From Rhizobium lentis (GTDB lineage Bacteria; Pseudomonadota; Alphaproteobacteria; Rhizobiales; Rhizobiaceae), in assembly GCF_017352135.1 (NCBI RefSeq), contig NZ_CP071454.1, positions 310,001 through 374,000 of the forward strand: DNA of 64,000 nucleotides, given 5' to 3'. The notes beneath the pieces were generated by a model. The model ran no database searches. It was not told where the DNA came from and saw nothing but the letters and a program-made list of their open reading frames with translations. How positions within the stretch are numbered: position 1 is the first letter of the stretch; every line of letters begins with the position of its first letter. Made by a program: the position numbers and the translations under genes. Below, one piece after another: positions 57,114-64,000 of the stretch.

Positions 57114-57911
57114 ATGCGCCGGCTTTTGTTTTGCGTTGTGCCCCTGGCCATCCTCCTGGCAGGCTGCTCCTCTTCCGGCCAAGACTATCTCGAAACCGCT
57201 TCGATAAAGCCAAAAACGCGCTTCAAAGACACCGACCCGCAGGATTTCGGCGCAAAGCATCCGCAACAGAACCCGGTGCACGGCATCGACATCTCCAAGT
57301 GGCAGGGCGATATCGACTGGGCCACGGTGAAGAAATCCGGCGTCGCCTTCGCCTTCATCAAGGCGACGGAAGGCAAGGACAGGGTCGACCCCCGATTCGA
57401 CGAATACTGGCGCGAGGCCGGTGCCGCAGGCATCCCGCACGCCCCCTATCATTTCTATTATTTCTGTTCCTCGGCCGACCAGCAGGCCGACTGGTTCATC
57501 CGCAACGTGCCGAAGGATGCGATGCGCCTGCCGCCGGTGCTTGATGTCGAATGGAACGCCGAATCGAAGACCTGTCGCTACCGTCCCGATCCGGAAACGG
57601 TGCGCGCCGAGATGCAGCGTTTCATGGACCGACTGGAGGCATATTATGGCAAACGGCCGATCATCTACACTTCGGTCGATTTCCATCGCGACAATCTCGC
57701 CGGCCATTTCCAGGATTATCATTTCTGGGTCCGTTCGGTGGCGAAACACCCCGAAGTGACCTATTCCGACCGTCGCTGGGCCTTCTGGCAATATACGTCG
57801 ACCGGCGTCGTTCCCGGCATCAGCGGAGCGACCGATATCAATGTCTTCGCCGGCAGCGCGAAGAACTGGAACAATTGGGTCGCGGCCGTTTCCAAGGATG
57901 GAAATTCTTAG
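57114..57911 (+). CDS. GH25 muramidase lipoprotein
   Basis: 265-residue lysozyme-like hydrolase. The lipoprotein signal ends at LLAGC (Cys18). The GH25 barrel shows the catalytic-site blocks GIDISKWQGDIDW (57-69), AFAFIKATEGKD, PYHFYYFCSSAD, PPVLDVEWNAES with the acidic pair, and WAFWQYTSTGVVPGI near the C terminus. It would cleave between MurNAc and GlcNAc in murein, probably at the outer membrane or in the periplasm. The ATG at 57114 is chosen because the signal begins there. The MltB-type gene follows in the same direction after 81 bases. Confidence 0.9.
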   Translation: MRRLLFCVVPLAILLAGCSSSGQDYLETASIKPKTRFKDTDPQDFGAKHPQQNPVHGIDISKWQGDIDWATVKKSGVAFAFIKATEGKDRVDPRFDEYWREAGAAGIPHAPYHFYYFCSSADQQADWFIRNVPKDAMRLPPVLDVEWNAESKTCRYRPDPETVRAEMQRFMDRLEAYYGKRPIIYTSVDFHRDNLAGHFQDYHFWVRSVAKHPEVTYSDRRWAFWQYTSTGVVPGISGATDINVFAGSAKNWNNWVAAVSKDGNS

Positions 57912-57992
57912 TAACGTCTTGCGATGTTTCTTGCTTCCGTCACATTCGTCTGTGAAAGCGACGGCAATATTTTTGATCTAAGGACCGCCTTT

Positions 57993-59216
57993 ATGCACCG
58001 CTCGCTCACAAGCCGCTCTGCACTCGCCCTCCTGTTTGCTCTCACTTGTGCAGGCGCCGCCGCCGCCCAGCAGGCGCCCGCGGCCTCCGCCCCGTCGGCA
58101 GCGCCCTGCGGCGGCGACCTGTCCACCTTCCTTGAGCGCGTCAAGGCCGATGCGACAGCCGCGGGCGCCAGCGCTGCAGCCGCGGACGAGGCGCTCGCCG
58201 GTGCCGAGATCGATTCGAAAGTCCTGAGCCGCGATCGCGCTCAGGGCGTTTTCAAGCAGACCTTCCTTGAATTCTCCCAGCGCACCGTCAGCCAGGCTCG
58301 CCTCGACATCGGCCGCCAGAAGATGAAGCAATATGCCGACGTCTTCGCCCGCGCCGAACAGGAGTTCGGGGTTCCACCCGGCGTCATCACCGCCTTCTGG
58401 GCGATGGAAACCGATTTCGGCGCCGTTCAGGGCGATTTCAATACCCGCAATGCCCTTGTGACGCTGTCGCACGACTGCCGCCGTCCGGAACTCTTCCGCC
58501 CGCAGCTGATCGCTCTCATCGAGATGGTCCAGCACGGCGACCTCGACCCTGCCACCAACACCGGCGCCTGGGCCGGCGAGATCGGCCAGGTGCAGATGCT
58601 GCCGCGCGACATCATCGCCTATGGCATGGACGGCGACGGCGACGGCCACGTCCGTCTGAAACAAAGCAGCCCGGACGCCATTCTGACGGCGGCGAAGTTC
58701 ATCCAGCATCTCGGTTTCGAGCGCGGCCAGCCCTGGCTGCAGGAAGTGACCCTGCCCGACAACCTGCCCTGGGAGAAATCCGGCCTTGGCGGCACGATGA
58801 AGGCCAGCGAGTGGTTCGCGCTCGGCGTCAAGCCGCGCGACGGCAACACGGGCTTCGGCGATCTCGAAGGCGATCTCGTGCTGCCGCAGGGCCGCATGGG
58901 ACCGGCCTTCATCGCCTATCCGAATTTCAAGATCTATCTCGAGTGGAACAAGTCGTTCATCTACACGACCTCGGCCGCCTATTTCGCGACCCGTCTGTCC
59001 GGAGCTCCGACCTACCTCAAGGGCACGCCGGAACAGGGGCTCGCCAGCGACCAGATGAAGACGCTGCAGAGCAAGCTGCAGTCGCTCGGTCATGATGTCG
59101 GCGAGATCGACGGCATTCTCGGCTCCGGCACCCGCGTCGCGATCCAGAAGGAACAGCAGCGCTTGGGCATGCCGGCCGACGGCTGGGCGACGCCTGCCCT
59201 TCTCAACGCTCTCTGA
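57993..59216 (+). CDS. MltB-type lytic murein transglycosylase with peptidoglycan-binding domain
   Basis: 407-residue periplasmic enzyme. A signal peptide (1-26, cleaved near AAAQQ) precedes the SLT_2/MltB domain; the catalytic Glu is residue 139 in FWAMETDFGAVQGDFNT, with IGQVQMLPRDIIAYGMDGDGDG and PSYLKGTPEQ-like ending. A PG_binding_1 domain (about 345-405: KLQSLGHDVGEIDGILGSGTR) ends it. AAGGA lies before the ATG at 57993; the upstream in-frame start is less likely. Confidence 0.93.
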   Translation: MHRSLTSRSALALLFALTCAGAAAAQQAPAASAPSAAPCGGDLSTFLERVKADATAAGASAAAADEALAGAEIDSKVLSRDRAQGVFKQTFLEFSQRTVSQARLDIGRQKMKQYADVFARAEQEFGVPPGVITAFWAMETDFGAVQGDFNTRNALVTLSHDCRRPELFRPQLIALIEMVQHGDLDPATNTGAWAGEIGQVQMLPRDIIAYGMDGDGDGHVRLKQSSPDAILTAAKFIQHLGFERGQPWLQEVTLPDNLPWEKSGLGGTMKASEWFALGVKPRDGNTGFGDLEGDLVLPQGRMGPAFIAYPNFKIYLEWNKSFIYTTSAAYFATRLSGAPTYLKGTPEQGLASDQMKTLQSKLQSLGHDVGEIDGILGSGTRVAIQKEQQRLGMPADGWATPALLNAL

Positions 59217-59354
59217 TCAGCGACACCCTCCCGCAGTCCGTTTGACAAGAAACGGGTGGCACCCTTTTCCGCTTGCGCTAAAGCTTCGTGGCGAATAGCC
59301 GCCGCCGGTTTCAACGAACGATCCGGCGGCGACGCGATTTGCGGAGGAAGCGGC

Positions 59355-60260
59355 GTGGAAAGCAGAATGAATGCCTGGACCTGGGCCTTGCTGGTTCTGC
59401 TCGGCCTGATCTGGGGCGGCTCCTTCTTCTTTGCCCGCATCGCCGTCCAGCACGTGCCGCCACTGACCCTCGTCTTCCTCAGGCTGCTGCTCGCAGCACT
59501 CGCGCTGCATGTCTATATTGCCGGCCGTTTGGACATCTATTCGACCCTTCGGGCCCGCTGGCGCGAGTTCCTGGTCCTCGGCCTCATCAACAATGCGCTC
59601 CCGCACGCGCTGATCTTCTTCGGCCAGACCCGCATCGGCGCCGGCCTTGCGGCGATTTTGAACGCGACGACGCCGATCTGGACAGTGCTCGTCGCCAATT
59701 ACCTCACATCGGACGAGAAGCTGTCCTCGGCAAAACTCGCCGGCTGCCTCGTCGGCCTCGCCGGAACGATCGTGCTGATCGGCCCCGGCATTTCAGCCGG
59801 CAGCGAGGCGCCGCTCTGGGCGTTGCTGCTTCCCGTGCTTGCCGCCGTCTCCTATGGTTTTGCCGCCACCTATGGCAAACGCTTTAGGGACGTTCCCGCC
59901 CCTGTCACATCGGCCGGCCAACTGACGGCCTCCTCGCTGATCGCACTACCCCTATCGCTGCTGGCCGATCGCCCCTGGACGCTTGCCGCACCGCCGCTCG
60001 ATGCGGTCCTCGCCGTTCTGGCGCTGGCGCTGCTGTCGACCGCCTTCGCCTATATCCTCTACTTCAGGATCATGGCCGCGGCGGGGGCCACCAATGCCTC
60101 TCTCGTCACCCTTCTGGTACCGCCGAGCGCCATCCTTCTCGGGGTACTCTTTCTCGGCGAAACGCTCAGCCTTGCCGAATTCGCCGGCATGGCCCTCATC
60201 GGTTGTGGACTCGTCATCCTCGACGGCCGCGCCTATCGCCGGCTGGTGAGAACAGCCTGA
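59355..60260 (+). CDS. DMT superfamily (EamA) transporter
   Basis: 301-residue inner-membrane transporter with ten helices in two EamA repeats; LLVLLGLIWGGSFFFARIAVQ begins the first, with INNALPHALIFFGQTRIGAGLAAILNATTPIW. The second half repeats the pattern (LLSTAFAYILYFRIMAAAGAT, LLGVLFLGETLSLAEFAGMALIG). The start is GTG at 59355, which has GGAGGAAGC seven bases upstream; the ATG at 59367 is too far from it. The substrate is unknown. A terminator after this gene is not obvious. Confidence 0.9.
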   Translation: MESRMNAWTWALLVLLGLIWGGSFFFARIAVQHVPPLTLVFLRLLLAALALHVYIAGRLDIYSTLRARWREFLVLGLINNALPHALIFFGQTRIGAGLAAILNATTPIWTVLVANYLTSDEKLSSAKLAGCLVGLAGTIVLIGPGISAGSEAPLWALLLPVLAAVSYGFAATYGKRFRDVPAPVTSAGQLTASSLIALPLSLLADRPWTLAAPPLDAVLAVLALALLSTAFAYILYFRIMAAAGATNASLVTLLVPPSAILLGVLFLGETLSLAEFAGMALIGCGLVILDGRAYRRLVRTA

Positions 60261-60345
60261 ATGCCGGTTGCAGTTTCCTTATGTTTTCAACCGCTTGCGG
60301 CGCCGCCATGTTTTGGGCGCATAGGTAAACCAGTAATCGCCCGAT

Positions 60346-60391
60346 TTAACGGCATGTTAAATTCTGTGAACAAAAATTAACCCGAAATTAT
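60346..60391 (+). promoter_or_regulatory. Two CtrA-type boxes upstream of the 25-residue peptide
   Basis: TTAA-CGGCATG-TTAA at 60346-60360 is a perfect TTAA-N7-TTAA CtrA site; TTAA-CCCGAAA-TTAT at 60377-60391 is one base off. They lie 134-179 bases before the ATG at 60525 in an AT-rich stretch. CtrA is the alphaproteobacterial cell-cycle regulator. Regulation is inferred. Confidence 0.6.
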
Positions 60392-60524
60392 TACGCTTCT
60401 TCAATAGCTTATCGAATCGGTTTTCGACTTATGCACTGACGGGTTCGGCACTGCAGCATAGAATCCGCTTTCCAACCGACATATTTCAGACATAATATCA
60501 GCCGGTTAACGCGAGGAGACAGAC

Positions 60525-60602
60525 ATGGGACTCACGCAATCCTTGAATGTTCTGTTGGTCAGTGCAGCGTTTGCTTTCGTCCTGTCGATGCTCTTTATCT
60601 GA
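60525..60602 (+). CDS. 25-residue single-helix membrane peptide
   Basis: ATG at 60525, with GGAGA six bases upstream, TGA at 60600. The product has a short polar head (MGLTQS) and a single hydrophobic helix (LNVLLVSAAFAFVLSMLFI) ending at the stop. It is far too short for standard gene finders. The strong terminator 60 bases on and the CtrA boxes upstream make a compact unit. Unknown function; it could be a small inner-membrane regulator or toxin-like peptide. Confidence 0.6.
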   Translation: MGLTQSLNVLLVSAAFAFVLSMLFI

Positions 60603-60663
60603 GGCGAGACAACGGACCGGCAATGCTGATAGTGCCTAAACTCCCCTGATCAATCCGCCAACG

Positions 60664-60698
60664 AAAAAGCGCATGTCCCGCCCGACATGCGCTTTTTT
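60664..60698. terminator. Bidirectional terminator between the small peptide gene and metF
   Basis: AAAAAGCGCATGTC (60664-60677) pairs with GACATGCGCTTTTT (60684-60697) over a 6-base loop; A- and T-runs on both sides allow ending from both strands, for the peptide gene (+) and metF (-, stop at 60720). Confidence 0.85.
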
Positions 60699-60719
60699 AC
60701 TTTTGAATGTCTGAAAAGA

Positions 60720-61622
60720 TCAGGCCGCGGCGCCCGCGCTCTTTGGCGTCCGGCGGGAGAAGCCGAGATTGTCGAGGACGGCGGAAACCAACGGCGCGCG
60801 GTTCATCGTATAGAGATGGAACTCATCGAGGCCGCGCCGCACGAGATCCTCGATCTGCTCGGCGGCAACGTCGGCCGCGACCTTCGCCCGCTCCTCGGGC
60901 TTGTCGTCGAAACCCGCGAAGCGCTCGTCGAGGAAAGCGGGAATGACCGCGCCGCAGGCGCCGGCGAAACGCTTCAGCTGCGTCAGATTCTGGATCGGCA
61001 TGATGCCGGGCACGATCGGGATCGAGATCCCGGCGGCGCGCACACGCTCCAGATAACGCTCGAAATTGTCATTGTCGAAGAAGAACTGCGTCAGCGCCCG
61101 GTCGGCGCCATTATCGGCCTTACGCTTCAGCATGTCGATATCGGCGGCCGTATCGCGGCTTTCCGGGTGCTTTTCCGGATAGGCGGAGACCGAAATCTCG
61201 AAATCGCCGACCGACTTGAGGCCCGCCACCAGCTCCGCCGCATTGGCGTAACCACCCGGATGCGGCTGATAAGGTGCACCGGCGCCCCCCGGCGCATCGC
61301 CGCGCAGCGCCACGAAATGCCTTACCCCGACCTTGCGAAACGTATCGATCATCTGATGCGTTTCCTCCTTCGTCGCGCCGACGCAAGTCAGGTGCGAAGC
61401 CGTGGCAAGCGGTGTCTGCGAAAGGAAGCGGGTGACGGCGGAGAGCGTGGGCGCCTTGGTGGTGCCGCCGGCGCCATAGGTCACCGACACGAAATCCGGA
61501 TCCCAGTCTTGCAGCTTGCTGACGGTGTCCCAAAGCTGCCCTTCCATTTCCTCCGATTTCGGCGGAAAGAATTCGAAGGAGATCCCGAAGTTGCGCCCGC
61601 GTGCCTCGTTTTTCAAAGCCAT
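60720..61622 (-). CDS. metF: Methylenetetrahydrofolate reductase
   Basis: FAD enzyme making 5-methyl-THF for methionine synthesis, 300 residues. Seen are ISFEFFPPKSEEMEGQLW, VSVTYGAGGTTKAPTL, ASHLTCVGATKEE, FVALRGDAPGG and GADRALTQFFFDNDNFERYLE. The ATG at 61622 has GGGAGAG eight bases upstream; longer starts add unrelated residues. The preceding regulator gene ends one base before it, so the two are co-transcribed from the palindromic operator region. Confidence 0.96.
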   Translation of the reverse strand: MALKNEARGRNFGISFEFFPPKSEEMEGQLWDTVSKLQDWDPDFVSVTYGAGGTTKAPTLSAVTRFLSQTPLATASHLTCVGATKEETHQMIDTFRKVGVRHFVALRGDAPGGAGAPYQPHPGGYANAAELVAGLKSVGDFEISVSAYPEKHPESRDTAADIDMLKRKADNGADRALTQFFFDNDNFERYLERVRAAGISIPIVPGIMPIQNLTQLKRFAGACGAVIPAFLDERFAGFDDKPEERAKVAADVAAEQIEDLVRRGLDEFHLYTMNRAPLVSAVLDNLGFSRRTPKSAGAAA

Positions 61623-61623
61623 G

Positions 61624-62649
61624 TCATACTCTCCCGGCAAATGTAGGTTCGGCGCCCTCGCTCGCCTGCGAAGCAATGAGGCGCCTTGGATCGCGCGCGA
61701 GCCAGACGGTGACCGTCAGTCCCTGCCCGCCCTGCTGACCCGGATGAAGATCGACGACCTGCTCGACATCGAGCCCGGACTTGCGCAGCCAGTCGGACAT
61801 CGTCTGATGCGAAAAGCCGAGGCGTACATGAGCATGCTCGTCACGGAGATATTCGAGCGCGTGCGGCGCAAGGTCGATGACCACCAGCCGGCCGCCCGGC
61901 CGCAGCATGCGCGCAGCTTCCGCGATCGCGACCTCCGGCTGATCGAAGAAATGCAGCACCTGATGGATTGTGACCAGATCGAAATCCTGCCCTTCGAACG
62001 GCAGGTTCAGAATATCCGCGTGGCGTACGGTCGCCTTGGTGATGCGAGACTTGTCGAGATTGGCGCGCGCCACGCTCAGCATGTCGCGGCTGGCGTCTAC
62101 ACCGATTGCCCGCCGGTAGAGCCCGGACAGAAGCTCGAGGATGCGGCCAGTGCCGGTGCCGAGATCGAGCAGGGAATCGATCGGCTGGCTGCCGAGCAGA
62201 CGGATGACGGCGGCGTCGACCTCCTCGTCGGCGGCATGCAGGCGCCGAAGCTCGTCCCATTCGGCGGCGTTGCGGCTGAAATAGGCCTGCGCCCGCTCGG
62301 CCCGCTGGCGCTTGACCGCCGAAAGCCGCTCGCCGTCGCGTAGGACGGTCGGGTCATTCTCGGAGACGTGCTTCAGCAGCGCCCGCACCAGCAGCGCCGC
62401 CTTACCGTCCTGCTTCAGCCGGAAATAGGCCCAGGCGCCTTCCTGGTAGCGTTCGATCAGTTCGGCCTCTCCGAGCAGCTTCAGGTGGCGAGAAATGCGG
62501 GGCTGAGACTGGCCGAGGATTTCGGTAAGATCGGTCACAGTCAGGTCGCCGCCGTCGAGAAGCGCCAAAAGGCGCAGACGTGTAGGCTCGCCGGCCGCCT
62601 TCAACACGTCCACCAGCCCATCCAGTCCTAGCTTCAAGGGTTCGCTCAT
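61624..62649 (-). CDS. ArsR-family regulator fused to a SAM-methyltransferase domain (SahR-like)
   Basis: 341-residue fusion. Residues 10-100 are a winged helix of the ArsR type (AAGEPTRLRLLALL, ILGQSQPRISRHLKLL, WAYFRLK). Residues 115-300 form a class I methyltransferase with motif I LLDLGTGTGRILE (160-172), GVDASRDMLSVAR, VTIHQVLHFFDQP and MLRPGGRLVVIDLAPH. Position directly before metF suggests control of methyl/methionine metabolism; SahR regulators sensing S-adenosylhomocysteine are ArsR-type and control metF in proteobacteria, so this is a likely SahR. The name is inference. The ATG at 62649 is chosen; one at 62667 would overlap the operator with no ribosome-binding site. Confidence 0.85.
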   Translation of the reverse strand: MSEPLKLGLDGLVDVLKAAGEPTRLRLLALLDGGDLTVTDLTEILGQSQPRISRHLKLLGEAELIERYQEGAWAYFRLKQDGKAALLVRALLKHVSENDPTVLRDGERLSAVKRQRAERAQAYFSRNAAEWDELRRLHAADEEVDAAVIRLLGSQPIDSLLDLGTGTGRILELLSGLYRRAIGVDASRDMLSVARANLDKSRITKATVRHADILNLPFEGQDFDLVTIHQVLHFFDQPEVAIAEAARMLRPGGRLVVIDLAPHALEYLRDEHAHVRLGFSHQTMSDWLRKSGLDVEQVVDLHPGQQGGQGLTVTVWLARDPRRLIASQASEGAEPTFAGRV

Positions 62650-62667
62650 CGCCAGCTCAATCAACAT

Positions 62668-62683
62668 ATAAAGATATCTTTAT
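62668..62683 (-). promoter_or_regulatory. Perfect 16-base palindrome, likely operator of the fusion regulator
   Basis: ATAAAGATATCTTTAT is a perfect palindrome 18 bases before the start at 62649. On the minus strand TTGTCA lies 17 bases before TAAAGA inside it, a usable -35/-10 pair, so a bound protein would block the promoter. This fits autorepression of the regulator-metF unit. Confidence 0.65.
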
Positions 62684-62763
62684 GTGATTTGACAGGCGGT
62701 GACAAGCGACAATTCGCACTCTCTGCGAAATTGCCTGCTCCCATTGCGACAGCAGCGGACATG

Positions 62764-62791
62764 AAAAAGCCCCGGCTGAACCGGGGCTTTT
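62764..62791 (-). terminator. Intrinsic terminator after ettA
   Basis: AAAAGCCCCGG and CCGGGGCTTTT form an 11-base stem with a 5-base loop, 20 bases after the ettA stop on the minus strand, with TTTTTC following. Confidence 0.85.
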
Positions 62792-62811
62792 CGCAAACAA
62801 GACGGCTGCGA

Positions 62812-64000
62812 TCAGCGCGTCAGGCGCTTGTGGGCCTGGCTGCCGGGATTGAGGGCGTCGGGGCCGAGGCGACGGACCTTGTCCTCTTCATAATCCTCGA
62901 AGTTGCCTTCGAACCACTCGACATGGCCATCGCCCTCGAAGGCGAGAATATGCGTCGCCAGACGGTCGAGGAACATGCGGTCGTGGCTGATTATGATGGC
63001 GCAGCCGGCGAAATTCTCCAGCGCATTTTCCAAGGCACCAAGCGTTTCGGTGTCGAGGTCGTTGGTCGGTTCGTCGAGCAGCAGCACATTGCCGCCCGCC
63101 TTCAGCATCTTGGCAAGGTGAACGCGATTGCGCTGACCGCCGGAGAGGTTGCCGACCTTCTGCTGCTGATCACCGCCTTTGAAGTTGAAGGCGCCGCAAT
63201 AGGCGCGCGAGTTCATGTCGAACTTGCCGAGCTTGATGATTTCGGCGCCGCCTGAGATTTCCTCCCATACCGTCTTGTCAGCGGCCAGCGCGTCGCGGCT
63301 CTGGTCGACATAACCAAGATGCACGGTTTCGCCGATGCGGATCGAACCGCTGTCCGGCTTTTCCTGGCCGGTGATCATCTTGAACAGCGTCGTCTTGCCG
63401 GCGCCGTTCGGGCCGATGACGCCGACGATGCCGCCGGGCGGCAGCTTGATCGACAGGTCGTTGATCAGCGTGCGGCCCTCGAAGCCCTTGGTGATGCCTT
63501 CCATCTCGATAACCACCTGTCCCAGGCGCTCGCTGACCGGGATGATGATCTGCGCGTCGCCGGGACGCTGCTTCTCGGCGGCATCCACCAGCTGCTCATA
63601 GGACTTGATACGCGCCTTGGACTTGGCCTGGCGGGCCTTCGGGCTGGAAGCGATCCATTCCCGCTCGCGGCTGATCGCCTTCTGGCGCGAAGCTTCCTCG
63701 CGACCTTCCTGCTCCATGCGCTTGGCCTTGGCCTGAAGATAGGCCGAATAATTGCCTTCGTAAGGAATGCCGCGGCCACGGTCGAGTTCGAGGATCCAGC
63801 CGGTGACGTTGTCCAGGAAGTAGCGGTCGTGGGTAATCATCATCACGGCGCCCGGATAGTCGCGCAGATGCTTTTCGAGCCAGGCGATGGTTTCGGCGTC
63901 GAGATGGTTGGTCGGTTCGTCGAGCAGCAGCAGATCCGGCTGCGAGAGCAGCAGACGGCAGAGTGCGATGCGGCGGCGTTCGCCACCGGAAAGGCTGGTA
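62812..64000 (-). CDS. ettA: Energy-dependent translational throttle protein EttA (ABC-F), N terminus beyond window
   Basis: ABC-F ATPase that binds the ribosomal E site and gates translation by ATP level. Visible from the N-terminal side: [17 protein letters not shown] and Walker [21 protein letters not shown] of the first ABC domain, the linker with [22 protein letters not shown] (P-site tRNA interaction motif), then the second ABC domain with [32 protein letters not shown] and [19 protein letters not shown]. The end [21 protein letters not shown] is the usual EttA tail. The frame is open to the window edge; about 150 residues are missing. Confidence 0.95.
   Translation of the reverse strand, partial: TSLSGGERRRIALCRLLLSQPDLLLLDEPTNHLDAETIAWLEKHLRDYPGAVMMITHDRYFLDNVTGWILELDRGRGIPYEGNYSAYLQAKAKRMEQEGREEASRQKAISREREWIASSPKARQAKSKARIKSYEQLVDAAEKQRPGDAQIIIPVSERLGQVVIEMEGITKGFEGRTLINDLSIKLPPGGIVGVIGPNGAGKTTLFKMITGQEKPDSGSIRIGETVHLGYVDQSRDALAADKTVWEEISGGAEIIKLGKFDMNSRAYCGAFNFKGGDQQQKVGNLSGGQRNRVHLAKMLKAGGNVLLLDEPTNDLDTETLGALENALENFAGCAIIISHDRMFLDRLATHILAFEGDGHVEWFEGNFEDYEEDKVRRLGPDALNPGSQAHKRLTR

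Overview
This is a stretch of an alphaproteobacterial chromosome, most likely Rhizobium of the leguminosarum/etli group. The evidence is high GC with alphaproteobacterial codon use, the gene content and order of the division/wall cluster, a meso-DAP type MurE, an FtsZ with a very long Q/P-rich linker, the betaine-lipid pair btaA-btaB, an alpha-type RNase P RNA, and rhizobial-style intergenic palindromic mosaic repeats. The species call is inference; no tRNA, rRNA, CRISPR array, prophage or complete insertion sequence was found.

Layout. 1-9.1 kb: 3' part of a UvrD/PcrA helicase, a small membrane protein, nicotinamidase (pncA), a multi-pass GT-C-like membrane protein, a dihydrofolate-reductase-like protein, a DUF2164 protein, the AzlC/AzlD exporter pair and an aminopeptidase P. 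9.2-16.8 kb: a 57-residue small protein behind a sigma54-like promoter, two related mosaic repeats, prmA, a SCO/SenC copper protein, an mcp-cheW pair, creA, an exonuclease and a GNAT acetyltransferase. 16.8-44.2 kb: read mostly leftwards, this is the dcw division and cell-wall cluster. Its transcription order is mraZ-rsmH-ftsL-ftsI-murE-murF-mraY-murD-ftsW-murG-murC-murB, then (after an inserted opposite-strand epimerase gene) ddlB-ftsQ-ftsA-ftsZ, lpxC, bamD-recN, an unknown gene and ligA. Together these genes make lipid II, build the divisome, start lipid A synthesis and insert outer-membrane proteins. Many are joined by 4-base overlaps.

44.3-64 kb: rnpB; two tandem paralogous FAD oxidoreductases behind an unusual chain of hairpins; a group of wall-cleaving enzymes (soluble lytic transglycosylase with a basic heptad-repeat linker, AmpD-like amidase, lipoprotein transglycosylase, GH25 muramidase, MltB-type transglycosylase); a DjlA-like co-chaperone; a PPi-type phosphofructokinase; a LysE exporter; a 333-bp MITE-like element with 34-bp terminal inverted repeats; a serine hydrolase; btaA-btaB; a DMT transporter; a 25-residue membrane peptide behind two CtrA-type boxes; an ArsR-methyltransferase fusion regulator with metF behind a perfect palindrome; and the C-terminal part of EttA.

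The most interesting non-coding signals are the MITE-like element (52004-52336), the alternating hairpins that enclose a Shine-Dalgarno (47218-47258), the four 10-bp-phased TGGG repeats upstream of mraZ (44150-44183), CtrA-type boxes before the 25-residue peptide and before ddlB-ftsQAZ, the SahR-like operator before the fusion regulator, and an orphan intrinsic terminator before pfp that may end a small RNA. No large, wholly new system was seen; the window is mainly core genome with interesting regulatory detail.
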